Notes under the pieces: model-generated
Databases searched by the model: none
Told to the model about the DNA's origin: nothing
The model's input: the letters and a program-made list of their open reading frames with translations, nothing else
Assembly: GCA_002686195.1 (NCBI GenBank)
Contig: NZAS01000156.1
Location: 1-19,998 of the forward strand
Origin: Candidatus Pacearchaeota archaeon
Lineage (GTDB): Archaea; Nanoarchaeota; Nanoarchaeia; Pacearchaeales; GW2011-AR1
Reading direction: 5' to 3'
Length of the DNA: 19,998 bases
Translations under genes and position numbers: made by a program
Part shown: in pieces, positions 1-7,069 of the stretch
Numbering within the stretch: the stretch's first letter is position 1
How the letters are laid out: every line of letters begins with the position of its first letter

Positions 1-2073
1 TAACTTAACACAACTCTCAATGTCCTTCTTTGAAATCTCAGGCTCCCCAAAAAGAGATTCAAACATCTTTCTCAATTCTATAACAGCAAAATTATATCCC
101 AAAACATCTACATGCTTACTAATCTCCCTAATCGCATAATTAACCTTATGCTCAACTTTCCTCGAAGACTTCCCTTTCTTTACACTTTGCGTCCAATCAA
201 AAACCTTCTTAATAAACTTCAAGCTCCCTTCAACACCTTTATCACTCCAGTTAAAATCTCTATTTGGACTAGATATGCTCACTAAAAATAACCGTAATGC
301 ATCAGCCCCGTATTTCTCAATTGCGTCAAGAGGGTCAACAACATTACCCAATGATTTTGACATTTTATTTCCATCTTCTCCTTGAATAAATCCTTGAACA
401 AATAATCTTTCTGCAGGTTCATCTATTTTTAATATGCCTATATCACGTAGAAACTTAGTATAGAATCTAATATATATGTCATGCATAGTAGCATGCTCTT
501 TACCACCTATGTACAAATCAATAGGAATCCAATATTTAGCTTTTTTAGAATCAAAAATTTTAATTTTATTTTTTGGATCACAATATCTTAAATAATACCA
601 AGAAGAATTAACAAAAGTATCCATCGTATCTGTTTCCCTCCTTCCTTGTTTTCCACAATTAGGACATTTCACTTTTATCCAAATTTCTGCCTTCTCCAAA
701 GGATTCCCTTTCCCAAATTCAACTTTCTCAGGCAACTTCACAGGCAAATCTTTCTCTTTGATTGGCACAACGCCACAATCATCACAATAAACTACTGGAA
801 TAGGAGTTCCCCAATATCTTTGCCTAGAGATTAACCAGTCCCTCAACCTAAAATTAACAACTTTCTTCCCAAGCTTCTTCATCTTCAAAGCCCCAGCAAT
901 ATGCTCAATAGCCTCCTCACTTTTCAATCCATTAAATCCTTTTGAATTCACTAATTTACCATAGCCTTCAAAAGCTCCCTCTCCTTTCTTTTCACCCTCA
1001 ATAACCTGCTTAACCTCCAAGTCATATTTCTTAGCAAAATCAAAGTCACGAGCATCATGTGCAGGAACAGCCATCACCATACCAGATCCATATTCTGCTA
1101 AAACAAAATTCCCAGCCCAAATGGGAACTTCTTCTCCGGTTAAAGGATGTTTTGCTAAAGCGCCAGTAAAAACTCCTTCTTTTTCTATCTTATCAATATC
1201 TTCTTCTGCTACACTACCAGATTTACTTATAAATTTCTCAACTTCTTTCTTCTGCTCATCCGTAACAATACTCATAAGCTCAGGATGCTGCGCACTAATT
1301 ACCATAAAAGTCACCCCAAATAAAGTGTCAGCTCGCGTTGTAAATATTGGCCATTTTTTTCCGTTGATCACAAATTCAATCTCAACCCCCTCACTTCTTC
1401 CAATCCAATTTCTCTGCAATTTCTTAATAATTTCTGGCCAACCATCCAACTTATCAATCCCTTTATAGAGTTCGTCCGCATAATCAGTAATTTTCAAAAA
1501 CCATTGCTCCAAATGTTTTATTTTCACTTTTGTATCTTCATGCCTCCAACACCTCCCATTATGCACCTGCTCATTTGCCAAAACAGTATTACATTTCCCA
1601 CACCAATTAACTGGACTTTTCTTTCTATAAGCCAATCCCCTTTCCAACATTTTTAGAAATATCCATTGATCCCATTTATAATATTCTGGATCATGGGTAT
1701 TAAATTTTCTTTCCCAATCATAATAAAACCCCAATGCCTTAAGTTGCTTCAAAAAATTAGAAGTTGATTCATCAGTATATTTTTGAGGGTGAACACCTTC
1801 AGTTATAGCCGCATTCTCAGCAGGCAACCCTAAACTATCAAACCCCATAGGATGTAATACATTAAAACCATTCAATTTTTTAAATCTTGCATAAATATCT
1901 CCAAGTGTATATGTAAAGGCATGTCCCATATGTAAACCACTTCCACTTGGATAAGGAAATTGCTCAAGCACATAAAACTTCTTCCCTTTCCCTTCCTTGC
2001 TCTTAAAAGCCTTCGCCTTCTCCCACTTACTTTGCCACTTTTTCTCCAATTTACCAAAGTTTATCTCAACCAT
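1..2073 (-). CDS. leuS: Leucyl-tRNA synthetase, bacterial type (C-terminus cut by window edge)
   Basis: Class I synthetase charging tRNA-Leu. I translated the frame from ATG at 2073 and found it open for 691 codons to position 1; bacterial LeuRS is about 860 residues, so roughly the last 170 are outside. The HIGH-type motif is HMGH at residues 48-51, preceded by PYPSGSGL. A CP1 editing domain follows with TTRADTLFG and AVPAHDARDFDFA, then the RDWLISRQRYWG segment, a CxxC zinc motif and KMSKS at 570-574 (bases 352-366). These motifs match the bacterial LeuRS rather than the archaeal/eukaryotic one, so bacterial origin by transfer is inferred. It is the last gene of a minus-strand run with 43-nt gaps after aIF1A and a hypothetical gene. 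A tRNA-Leu lies at the far end of the window. Confidence 0.95.
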   Translation of the reverse strand, partial: MVEINFGKLEKKWQSKWEKAKAFKSKEGKGKKFYVLEQFPYPSGSGLHMGHAFTYTLGDIYARFKKLNGFNVLHPMGFDSLGLPAENAAITEGVHPQKYTDESTSNFLKQLKALGFYYDWERKFNTHDPEYYKWDQWIFLKMLERGLAYRKKSPVNWCGKCNTVLANEQVHNGRCWRHEDTKVKIKHLEQWFLKITDYADELYKGIDKLDGWPEIIKKLQRNWIGRSEGVEIEFVINGKKWPIFTTRADTLFGVTFMVISAQHPELMSIVTDEQKKEVEKFISKSGSVAEEDIDKIEKEGVFTGALAKHPLTGEEVPIWAGNFVLAEYGSGMVMAVPAHDARDFDFAKKYDLEVKQVIEGEKKGEGAFEGYGKLVNSKGFNGLKSEEAIEHIAGALKMKKLGKKVVNFRLRDWLISRQRYWGTPIPVVYCDDCGVVPIKEKDLPVKLPEKVEFGKGNPLEKAEIWIKVKCPNCGKQGRRETDTMDTFVNSSWYYLRYCDPKNKIKIFDSKKAKYWIPIDLYIGGKEHATMHDIYIRFYTKFLRDIGILKIDEPAERLFVQGFIQGEDGNKMSKSLGNVVDPLDAIEKYGADALRLFLVSISSPNRDFNWSDKGVEGSLKFIKKVFDWTQSVKKGKSSRKVEHKVNYAIREISKHVDVLGYNFAVIELRKMFESLFGEPEISKKDIESCVKL

Positions 2074-2116
2074 ACTAATCTCTAAGAAAGAGTTAATTTA
2101 AACTTTATCATGGATA

Positions 2117-2512
2117 CTATCTAGTATAAAGCTCAATCTCCTTCAAACTAAAAACACAAGGTCCTCCAATAATTTCAAACACCCCACCAACATCTCCTAA
2201 CATTTTTGTAAATTTATTTTTTCCCTGAACAATCCTTCCAAAGGCATTAGTAGGAATATAATGTGAAAAACAAATCATTTGAAACAAATCTTCAGACGCA
2301 ACATCCGGCCTTCTAAAATCATACAATCCTGAGTATCTAACAAATATTTCTGCACCTTTATGAGTTGGATGGTCAAAAACTCCAAAATAATCTTCACCCC
2401 TATTCTCAACAGGAAAATTTCTATGTTTCCAAGATTCTAAATTACTTAACAATCTATCATCAGTTAATCCACAATATTCCACACGTTGAGATTGAGTAAC
2501 TAATTCACCCAT
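2117..2512 (-). CDS. Hypothetical protein, 131 aa
   Basis: I do not recognise this family. The product is a soluble-looking mixed protein with no signal peptide or membrane segment. It is rich in aromatic residues in the middle (GEDYFGVFDHP, IFVRYSGLYDFRRPD) and ends in FSLKEIELYTR. Three cysteines (about residues 14, 81, 119) are not arranged as a zinc motif. It sits exactly 43 nt downstream of the aIF1A stop and 43 nt upstream of LeuRS on the same strand, so cotranscription with translation genes is plausible. No Shine-Dalgarno is visible before the ATG. Its coding status rests on length, position in the gap and protein-like composition. Confidence 0.65.
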   Translation of the reverse strand: MGELVTQSQRVEYCGLTDDRLLSNLESWKHRNFPVENRGEDYFGVFDHPTHKGAEIFVRYSGLYDFRRPDVASEDLFQMICFSHYIPTNAFGRIVQGKNKFTKMLGDVGGVFEIIGGPCVFSLKEIELYTR

Positions 2513-2555
2513 AAAACTCTATAGACAACATCCTTATAAAAATTGTTATACTCAA

Positions 2556-2933
2556 CTAAAACCCTTCATTCGAAAAATCGAGCATCCCTTTCTTCTTCAA
2601 CTGCGCTTTCTCGTTCTTCCTATACTGAAACACAATATCCCCTTTAGTATCATCATCTTCCCAAGGCACAATTAAAACCACATCTCCATCTCTAAGCCAA
2701 AATCTCCTTTTAAATCTTCCAGGGACCCTGCAATTTCTATTCTTCCCATCAGAACATTTTATATCCATTCTATTTCCCCCAAGCCTCTGCTCAACAACTC
2801 CCATTATTTGGCCATCTCTCGGAGTCCTAATCCTGGTCGGAACCTGCTCTTCCATGCCCGGCTGCTCCGGCTTCTTAGGCTCTTCTTCCTTAACTTCCTT
2901 GAAGTCCCCGAAGGAATTATCCTCATCTGTCAT
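2556..2933 (-). CDS. eif1A: Translation initiation factor aIF1A
   Basis: Archaeal homologue of eIF1A/IF1, which binds the A site of the small ribosomal subunit and assists start-codon selection. The OB-fold (S1-like) core covers about residues 35-107 with the signature RTPRDGQIMGVVEQRLGGNRMDIKCSDGKNR (split here for reading as RTPRDGQIMG and VVEQRLGGNRMDIKCSDG), then GRFKRRFWLRDGDVVLIVPW. It is preceded by an acidic, glutamate- and proline-rich N-terminal tail of about 33 residues (KEEEPKKPEQPGMEEQ), longer than in many archaeal aIF1A, where the tail is short and basic. The C-terminus LKKKGMLDF is typical. First gene of the run aIF1A, hypothetical, LeuRS. The assignment is firm; the role of the acidic tail is unknown. 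Confidence 0.95.
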   Translation of the reverse strand: MTDEDNSFGDFKEVKEEEPKKPEQPGMEEQVPTRIRTPRDGQIMGVVEQRLGGNRMDIKCSDGKNRNCRVPGRFKRRFWLRDGDVVLIVPWEDDDTKGDIVFQYRKNEKAQLKKKGMLDFSNEGF

Positions 2934-3047
2934 TTTTCTTATTTTGTCCTTAAAAATGATAGACTAGAAACTTTTAGTTTCTTTGTCTGTCATACAAACC
3001 CTTAGAAAAATACCTTTTTAAAATTATTTAATCACTATCAAGAAAAA

Positions 3048-3296
3048 TCAATAATCAATCTCAACCCAACTCGGCTCCTCTTTAGGTCTAGAAATATTAA
3101 TATATAATCCTTCAATATAAATTTGTGCTCTCCTAGAAGATACTCTTAATCTATATCCTAAAACACCATTATGAACCAAAGTACTACCATCTCCAAAGTC
3201 ATCACTAGTTCTATTATGAGAATTATCAACCTTATCTTTTATACCAAATAAAACACTACAGTCATCTGTCACGTCAACCACATTTACCAAACTCAT
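3048..3296 (-). CDS. Hypothetical protein, 82 aa
   Basis: Unrecognised small protein. It is acidic at the N-terminus (VVDVTDDCSVLFGIKDKVDN) and ends in YINISRPKEEPSWVEIDY, with alternating hydrophobic stretches suggestive of beta strands (VLGYRLRVSS, AQIYIEGLYINI). No membrane segment or known motif. It lies between aIF1A (114 nt downstream) and the divergent EndA gene starting at 3347, with which it shares a 50-nt promoter region. The reading frame is supported only by absence of competing genes and sensible composition. Confidence 0.5.
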   Translation of the reverse strand: MSLVNVVDVTDDCSVLFGIKDKVDNSHNRTSDDFGDGSTLVHNGVLGYRLRVSSRRAQIYIEGLYINISRPKEEPSWVEIDY

Positions 3297-3346
3297 ATTT
3301 TTTTACAATTAACAAACTATAAAAACATTCACATACTATAATTAAA

Positions 3347-3859
3347 ATGATACAAGCACAATTGTCTTCAGAGAAAATTTCCTCAAATTCAAAGGAAGCT
3401 TTCACACTATATGACAAATCACGCTTCGGAGAAAGAGCAAGAAACAAGATAGAATACTCCTTAGTCGAAGCCCTCTTCCTCGTTCAAGAAAAGAAAATCC
3501 AAGTTTTCTCAGGAAAAAAGGAACTAGACGAAGATGCCCTATTAAAAAAGCTAAGAAGCATCGACAAGAAGGTAGAAACAAAATTAGCAGTCTTCTCAGA
3601 TTTAAGACAAAGAGGTTTTATAGTAAAAACAGCCTTAAAATTCGGAGCAGAATTCCGAGTCTATGAAAAGGGCGTAAAACCTGGACAAGACCACGCTCGC
3701 TGGGTCCTATTCACAGTAAAAGAATCAGACAAAATAAACTGGCATGACTTCTCAGCCAAAAACCGCGTAGCACACTCAACAAAAAAGAAACTTCTAATAG
3801 CAATTGTCGACGACGAATCCGACGTAACTTACTATGAGATAGGTTGGATTAAACCCTAA
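3347..3859 (+). CDS. endA: tRNA-splicing endonuclease (tRNA-intron lyase)
   Basis: Cleaves bulge-helix-bulge structures at both ends of archaeal tRNA introns. At 170 residues it matches the single-domain enzyme that forms homotetramers. The catalytic triad is visible: Tyr106 in FRVYEKG, His116 in GQDHARW and Lys147 in HSTKKKLLIAIVD, spaced as in the Methanocaldococcus enzyme (115/125/156 by my recollection). The region around ALKFGAEF before the tyrosine is the family's usual glycine-containing strand. A TATA-like element (actataaaaac) lies about 30 nt upstream of the ATG with no Shine-Dalgarno, so the mRNA is probably leaderless. Two substrates are in this window: the tRNA genes at 6505-6658 and 12997-13137. 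Confidence 0.95.
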   Translation: MIQAQLSSEKISSNSKEAFTLYDKSRFGERARNKIEYSLVEALFLVQEKKIQVFSGKKELDEDALLKKLRSIDKKVETKLAVFSDLRQRGFIVKTALKFGAEFRVYEKGVKPGQDHARWVLFTVKESDKINWHDFSAKNRVAHSTKKKLLIAIVDDESDVTYYEIGWIKP

Positions 3860-3876
3860 TCAATAAGAAGGTAAAA

Positions 3877-4407
3877 TCAAAAATTATATTTTCTTTTCAA
3901 TGCTGAAAATTTAGTAATCTTAATATTTTTCATTGGAATATTAGCACTAATCCATAACTCTGGGACCTTTATTTCTTTCAAATCTTTCAAATTTTTAAAA
4001 ACTTTATTTGATTTAATATATTTATTCCAAATTTTTGTTAGGTGTGGTTCTGGAACTTTCATAAATTGGTCTAAACCAAATTGCTTTTTCGTTTCAACAG
4101 GAGAAGTATAATTGTGTTCTCTTACAAATTTAAAACAATTTTTTGGTATATCAAATTCCAAAACATATTCTGGCTTGATAAAAAACTCAATTTCTTTCAT
4201 AAAACCACTTTTAATCCAGGATTGAATTCTAAACTTGGGAATTGCGCAAATATACTTCATATTTAAAGCATTCTTGAAATCTTTTTTAGGCTTACCATAA
4301 CCTTTCTCATCATTCTTATCTTGAAAAAAAGGAGTATTTACTTTTAATACACCTGCTTTTTGTAAAGATTTTAATTTCCTTGCTGTTACAGTGTGGATTA
4401 CCTTCAT
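3877..4407 (-). CDS. Hypothetical protein, 176 aa
   Basis: Unrecognised basic protein, lysine- and phenylalanine-rich. It begins MKVIHTVTARKLKSLQKAGV, then ICAIPKFRIQSWIKSG, FFIKPEYVLEFDIP and, near the end, VPELWISANIPMKNIKITKF. The succession of an N-terminal His/Thr strand, a hydrophobic strand followed by a Glu-Trp-Ile segment and ANIPMKNI is loosely like small ADP-ribosyltransferase-fold proteins, but I see no decisive triad, so this is only a suggestion. The gene converges on endA, whose stop is 17 nt away, and diverges from the winged-helix gene at 4516. It is more A/T-rich than its neighbours (many aaa/ttt runs), which could mean later acquisition. Confidence 0.6.
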   Translation of the reverse strand: MKVIHTVTARKLKSLQKAGVLKVNTPFFQDKNDEKGYGKPKKDFKNALNMKYICAIPKFRIQSWIKSGFMKEIEFFIKPEYVLEFDIPKNCFKFVREHNYTSPVETKKQFGLDQFMKVPEPHLTKIWNKYIKSNKVFKNLKDLKEIKVPELWISANIPMKNIKITKFSALKRKYNF

Positions 4408-4483
4408 TAATATTCAAAATGTTATTTCAATATAAATCTTCTTATTTCAAGTTTATCTAATTCCATAAAAAACTACCACAATA

Positions 4484-4495
4484 ATCTTTATAACC
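4484..4495 (+). promoter_or_regulatory. TATA box of the winged-helix gene
   Basis: The stretch atctttataacc lies about 25-30 nt upstream of the ATG at 4516, the standard distance for a leaderless archaeal transcript. No Shine-Dalgarno is present before the start, which fits. Confidence 0.55.
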
Positions 4496-4515
4496 CAATT
4501 AATTCTAAAACAATT

Positions 4516-5493
4516 ATGCCTGATCTCGTCAAGCTAAATCAAACAAAAGAGGACATCTTATCAACAATAAGACTCAAGGGGCCTTCATTGCCAATACAAA
4601 TAGCAAAAGCCATATCTGTTGATCCCCTTTTCGCAGCAGCATATCTCTCAGAACTCCTCTCCGAAAAAAGATTAAAAATCAGCAACATGAAAGTCGGCTC
4701 CTCCCCACTATACTACATTCCAGGACAAGAACCTCTTTTAGAAAACTTCTCTCAACATTTAAACAACAGAGAAAAAGAAGCCCTAATATTACTAAGAGAA
4801 AAGAAAATCCTAGAAGACACAAACATCACTCCAATAAACCGCGTAGCCCTAAGAGCGATTAAAGACTTCGCAATTCCATTAAACATAAACCTAAACGGAC
4901 AAACAAAATTATTCTGGAAACATTTCCAAACAAATGACGAAGAAATCAAATCATTAATAACTTCTTCTTCAAATGCCTTGAGACAAGACGATCGGGCTTC
5001 GGGCGGGAGGGTGGGTTCGTCCTCAACCGCAGAAAAAAAAGAATCTGCTCTAAAACCAACTCCTCAACCAAAAAAAACAATAACAACTCAAGCACAAATA
5101 ACATCTAACAATGCTTCCGAAACGAATGCCTTGGGGCGGGCGGGAGGGTTACCCAATAAACCAATTAAAAAACCAGTTCCAGAATCAGAATTCTCAAGAG
5201 TAATCAAATCCTATTTACAAGGCAAAGATCTAGAAATCCTAGAAATCATCTCAGAAAAGAAGCGAGAACTGGAAGCAAAAGTCAGTACAAACACTCTATT
5301 CGGAAAACAATCTTTCTACCTCTCAGCAAAAGACAAGAAGTCAATAAATGACAATGACTTATCATTAGCAATCCAAAAAGCCCAAACAGAAAAAATGCCA
5401 GCCTTATTAATTTCCCCAGGAAAACCAAATAAAAAAGCCCAAGAATACCTAGAAGAATGGGACAACCTAGTAAAGTTCGAGCAAATCAAATAA
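4516..5493 (+). CDS. Winged-helix protein with G-quadruplex repeats in its linker, 325 aa
   Basis: Family name unknown to me. Residues 8-75 read as a winged helix: TKEDILSTIRLKGPSLPIQIAK, LSELLSEKRLKI and SSPLYYIPGQE. A second helical region follows to about 147. Residues 150-220 form a low-complexity Ser/Ala/Lys/Pro linker. The C-terminal part (225-325) is alpha/beta, with SFYLSAKDKKSINDNDLSLAI, MPALLISPGKPNKKAQEYL and a final VKFEQIK. It recalls restriction-endonuclease-like folds, but I see no convincing catalytic set. Two GGGN repeats lie inside the linker (about residues 160-167, RASGGRVG, and 206-211, GRAGGL) and stay in frame, so they look inserted where the protein tolerates it. A DNA-binding role is inferred from the winged helix only. 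Confidence 0.8.
   Translation: MPDLVKLNQTKEDILSTIRLKGPSLPIQIAKAISVDPLFAAAYLSELLSEKRLKISNMKVGSSPLYYIPGQEPLLENFSQHLNNREKEALILLREKKILEDTNITPINRVALRAIKDFAIPLNINLNGQTKLFWKHFQTNDEEIKSLITSSSNALRQDDRASGGRVGSSSTAEKKESALKPTPQPKKTITTQAQITSNNASETNALGRAGGLPNKPIKKPVPESEFSRVIKSYLQGKDLEILEIISEKKRELEAKVSTNTLFGKQSFYLSAKDKKSINDNDLSLAIQKAQTEKMPALLISPGKPNKKAQEYLEEWDNLVKFEQIK
4994..5015 (+). repeat. G-quadruplex repeat, copy 1 (in CDS)
   Basis: Five GGG runs separated by CTTC, C, A and T. The last four have single-base loops, the arrangement that gives very stable parallel G-quadruplexes. It lies within the linker of the winged-helix gene and is in frame. The flank (cttcggg before the dense part) is shared with copies 4 and 5. 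Confidence 0.85.
5133..5148 (+). repeat. G-quadruplex repeat, copy 2 (in CDS)
   Basis: GGGG, GGG, GGG, GGG separated by C, C and A, in the same linker as copy 1. Both copies are preceded by a similar aatgcctt context encoding Asn-Ala-Leu, which suggests a local duplication or a common insertion context. Confidence 0.8.
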
Positions 5494-5512
5494 TTTTGGC
5501 TTCCTTTCTTTC

Positions 5513-5527
5513 GGGAGGGTGGGTGGG
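5513..5527 (+). repeat. G-quadruplex repeat, copy 3 (intergenic)
   Basis: Four GGG runs with single-base loops A, T, T, preceded by ttc. It lies 20 nt after the stop of the winged-helix gene and 28 nt before a copy of the 34-nt hairpin repeat, so it could fall within the 3' end of that transcript. Confidence 0.8.
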
Positions 5528-5554
5528 CTCCTTAATAAGAAACCAAAATTAAAC

Positions 5555-5589
5555 AATAAGACTGCGCAACTCAAAATTACAGTCCAATT
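5555..5589 (+). repeat. Dispersed hairpin repeat, copy 1
   Basis: AATAAGACTG, a 15-nt loop, then CAGTCCAATT. Both arms carry the same base change relative to copies 2, 3 and 5 (GACTG/CAGTC instead of GACAGT/ACTGTC), so pairing is preserved. It lies between the winged-helix gene and eS17, almost abutting copy 2. Confidence 0.8.
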
Positions 5590-5594
5590 AAAGC

Positions 5595-5628
5595 ATAAGA
5601 CAGTAAAACTAAATTCAACTGTCCAATT
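5595..5628 (+). repeat. Dispersed hairpin repeat, copy 2
   Basis: ATAAGACAGT, a 13-nt A-rich loop, ACTGTCCAATT. In tandem with copy 1, with 5 nt between them, and upstream of the eS17 promoter. Confidence 0.8.
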
Positions 5629-5678
5629 TCAAAAACAACTTAGTAACCTTTAAAAACCTGATTTCCAAATCATAAACT

Positions 5679-5876
5679 ATGGGAAGAATAAAATCTACAA
5701 TGGTTAAAAGAGCAACGAAAAAGTTACTCAAGAGTGAAAATGTCTTTTCCTCAGATTTCGAAAATAACAAAAAACTATTAAAAGACACAATGCCTTCAAA
5801 ATCCATAAGAAATAAGATCGCAGGATACATCGCGAGATTAATGAAAGCAGAAGAAGCAGAAAAATCAAAAGAATAA
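5679..5876 (+). CDS. rps17e: Small-subunit ribosomal protein eS17
   Basis: Archaeal/eukaryotic-specific small-subunit protein of about 65 residues, the usual archaeal length. It starts with the family signature MGRIKSTMVKRATKKLL, continues with FSSDFENNKKLL and has the conserved MPSKSIRNKIAGYIARLMK near the C-terminus, followed by a short Glu/Lys tail. A TATA-like tttaaaaacc about 28 nt upstream suggests a leaderless start. The Alba gene follows within 10 nt on the same strand, so the two are probably cotranscribed. Confidence 0.97.
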   Translation: MGRIKSTMVKRATKKLLKSENVFSSDFENNKKLLKDTMPSKSIRNKIAGYIARLMKAEEAEKSKE

Positions 5877-5877
5877 T

Positions 5878-5883
5878 AGGTGA
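5878..5883 (+). promoter_or_regulatory. Shine-Dalgarno deciding the Alba start
   Basis: The sequence aggtga just upstream of ATG 5886 matches the anti-Shine-Dalgarno end of 16S rRNA. As an internal operon gene, Alba uses a ribosome binding site, whereas first genes in this window mostly look leaderless. Confidence 0.6.
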
Positions 5884-5885
5884 AC

Positions 5886-6212
5886 ATGGCAGAAGAAAAC
5901 AAGACCTTGGATCTCAATCCAGGGAAAGAACAAAAAGGTGAAAACAATATAGTTTTTGTAGGAAGTAAACCTCTCATTAATTACATTCGTTCTGTAACAA
6001 TTCAATTCAAAAGAGAGAATTCCCAAGAGGTTGTAATCAAATCCCGTGGTAAGTTCATATCAAAAGCAGTCGACATCGCAGAAGTCGCAAGAAGAAATTT
6101 AGAAGACTTAAAAATTGCAGTAAAAGACATTAAAATCAACAGCGAATCTTTCCAAACAGCCGAAAAGAAAACTAATATTTCAACTATGGACATAACACTA
6201 GCGAAGCAATAA
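5886..6212 (+). CDS. alba: Chromatin/RNA-binding protein Alba
   Basis: Small basic dimeric nucleic-acid-binding protein of archaeal chromatin, also known to bind RNA. The core is NIVFVGSKPLINYIRSVTIQF (shown here as FVGSKPLINYIRSV), SRGKFISKAVDIAEVARR and ITLAKQ at the end. Lys28 within GSKPL corresponds to the lysine that is acetylated in the Sulfolobus protein. I chose ATG 5886 rather than an in-frame GTG at 5880 because the Shine-Dalgarno aggtga overlaps that GTG and is correctly spaced for the ATG. The first 20 residues are a polar extension (TLDLNPGKEQKGEN) not needed for the fold. It is the second gene of a pair with eS17. Confidence 0.96.
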   Translation: MAEENKTLDLNPGKEQKGENNIVFVGSKPLINYIRSVTIQFKRENSQEVVIKSRGKFISKAVDIAEVARRNLEDLKIAVKDIKINSESFQTAEKKTNISTMDITLAKQ

Positions 6213-6213
6213 T

Positions 6214-6247
6214 ATAAGACAGTACTCTTCAACGCAACTGTCCAATT
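6214..6247 (+). repeat. Dispersed hairpin repeat, copy 3
   Basis: ATAAGACAGT, a 13-nt loop (actcttcaacgca), ACTGTCCAATT. It follows the Alba stop immediately. The loop is nearly the same as in copy 5 at 19570, indicating common descent rather than chance. Confidence 0.85.
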
Positions 6248-6262
6248 TCCAACTCTAAAAAA

Positions 6263-6454
6263 CTACTTTTTCTTCAACAACTTATCAACCTTCATATCAA
6301 TCCTTTTCAAAATCTTAATTCTTCTCCTATTCATAATCAAATTAATGATATCAAAAATAACCCAAATAACAAATATAATACCAACAGTTCTAAGCCAAAT
6401 CCCTATCTGTCCAACTTGAGTAACCAAATCACCTACTGTTTCTTCTAAAACCAT
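6263..6454 (-). CDS. Small membrane protein, 63 aa
   Basis: One transmembrane helix at about residues 17-41 (IGIWLRTVGIIFVIWVIFDI) is followed by a strongly basic tail (NRRRIKILKRIDMKVDKLLKKK), which by the positive-inside rule places the C-terminus in the cytoplasm. The N-terminal 16 residues are acidic and amphipathic. No family recognised. The gene converges on Alba and is close to the oppositely oriented tRNA at 6505; the two starts share a short promoter region. Confidence 0.65.
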   Translation of the reverse strand: MVLEETVGDLVTQVGQIGIWLRTVGIIFVIWVIFDIINLIMNRRRIKILKRIDMKVDKLLKKK

Positions 6455-6504
6455 ATATACAAAACAATCCCAATCTTTAAAAACCTTTCAAAATTCATAC
6501 TTTC

Positions 6505-6658
6505 GGCTCTGTAGCTCAGGGATAGAGCGCCGCTCTCATGACTCGAAGGTGCGTAAGCATCGAGAGCACAACGGACTTCCTGTCTGTTGTGTTGGCTAAT
6601 GCGAAGCATTAGACAATGGGAAAGGCGGAGGTCGAGGGTTTAAATCCCTCCAGAGCCA
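6505..6658 (+). tRNA. tRNA with CAU anticodon (Met, or Ile2), intron-containing
   Basis: Acceptor GGCTCTG pairs perfectly with CAGAGCC (6651-6657), discriminator A. D stem GCTC/GAGC, anticodon stem CCGCT/GGCGG with one G-U pair, T arm GAGGG-TTTAAAT-CCCTC. Anticodon CAT is at 6537-6539. The 82-nt intron is about 6541-6622. The anticodon loop CTCAT can pair with intron ATGGG (6616-6620), leaving bulges GAC and AAA, a relaxed bulge-helix-bulge and thus an EndA substrate. The lack of three consecutive G-C pairs in the anticodon stem argues against the initiator. Elongator Met versus Ile2 (modified C34) cannot be separated by anticodon alone. A TATA-like tttaaaaacc is about 25 nt upstream. Confidence 0.9.
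6541..6622 (+). other. tRNA intron with three hairpins
   Basis: Inside the intron I see three separate stems: CTCGA...TCGAG enclosing TGC-GTAA-GCA (6542-6564), CACAAC...GTTGTG with an inner GAC/GTC (6567-6591), and CTAATGC-GAA-GCATTAG (6595-6611). This is long and highly structured for an archaeal tRNA intron. No open reading frame is present, so it is not a homing-endonuclease intron. Confidence 0.7.
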
Positions 6659-6661
6659 TAT

Positions 6662-7069
6662 TTACAAAGCAGCATTAATCTTATCAAAAATCTCTTTCAT
6701 CTCTTCTTCACTTGGCTTTGGCTCTAAAGGTCCTTTAGGCAACTCTCCCAACCCATCATCAAATTGCCTAGGCAACAAGTGCACATGAGTATGTTCAACA
6801 CCAACCCCAGCAACAACCTGTTCTACCCATTCAGTATCAAATGCTTTCTTCAAAACCCCAGCCATATAATAAGTATCGTCCATCAGTTTACCATAATCTC
6901 CTTTATTCATATCCCACACCCACCTAGAATGCTCCTTTGGAATTATCAATGTATGTCCTTTCGATTGCGGATTAACATCTAACAAAGCAATATTGTCCTT
7001 ACTTTCCCAGAGGAAATTTTCTTTCCCACCCTTCACAATCTTACAAAAAATACAATTATCTTCTAACAT
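6662..7069 (-). CDS. HIT-family nucleotide hydrolase/transferase
   Basis: Histidine-triad protein of 135 residues, the usual size, acting on nucleoside phosphoramidates, dinucleotides or adenylated intermediates. The triad HTHVHLLPR is at residues 93-101. CIFCK at 6-10 with His47 provides the likely zinc site of the family. IALLDVNPQSKGHTLIIPKEH is the conserved strand-helix region. The C-terminal 25 residues are acidic. The start at 7069 overlaps the 3' end of the upstream membrane-protein gene by 14 nt, so the two are translated from one mRNA. The exact substrate cannot be told from sequence. Confidence 0.95.
   Translation of the reverse strand: MLEDNCIFCKIVKGGKENFLWESKDNIALLDVNPQSKGHTLIIPKEHSRWVWDMNKGDYGKLMDDTYYMAGVLKKAFDTEWVEQVVAGVGVEHTHVHLLPRQFDDGLGELPKGPLEPKPSEEEMKEIFDKINAAL

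Noticed and set aside
1872..2057. Separate small gene inside the LeuRS start region, and a LeuRS frameshift
   Set aside because: The frame is a shadow of LeuRS. I followed the true LeuRS frame from 2073 to 1 without a stop or shift.
3877..4407. Toxin or ADP-ribosyltransferase
   Set aside because: Only vague fold-like similarity, no catalytic triad that I can defend and no antitoxin beside it.
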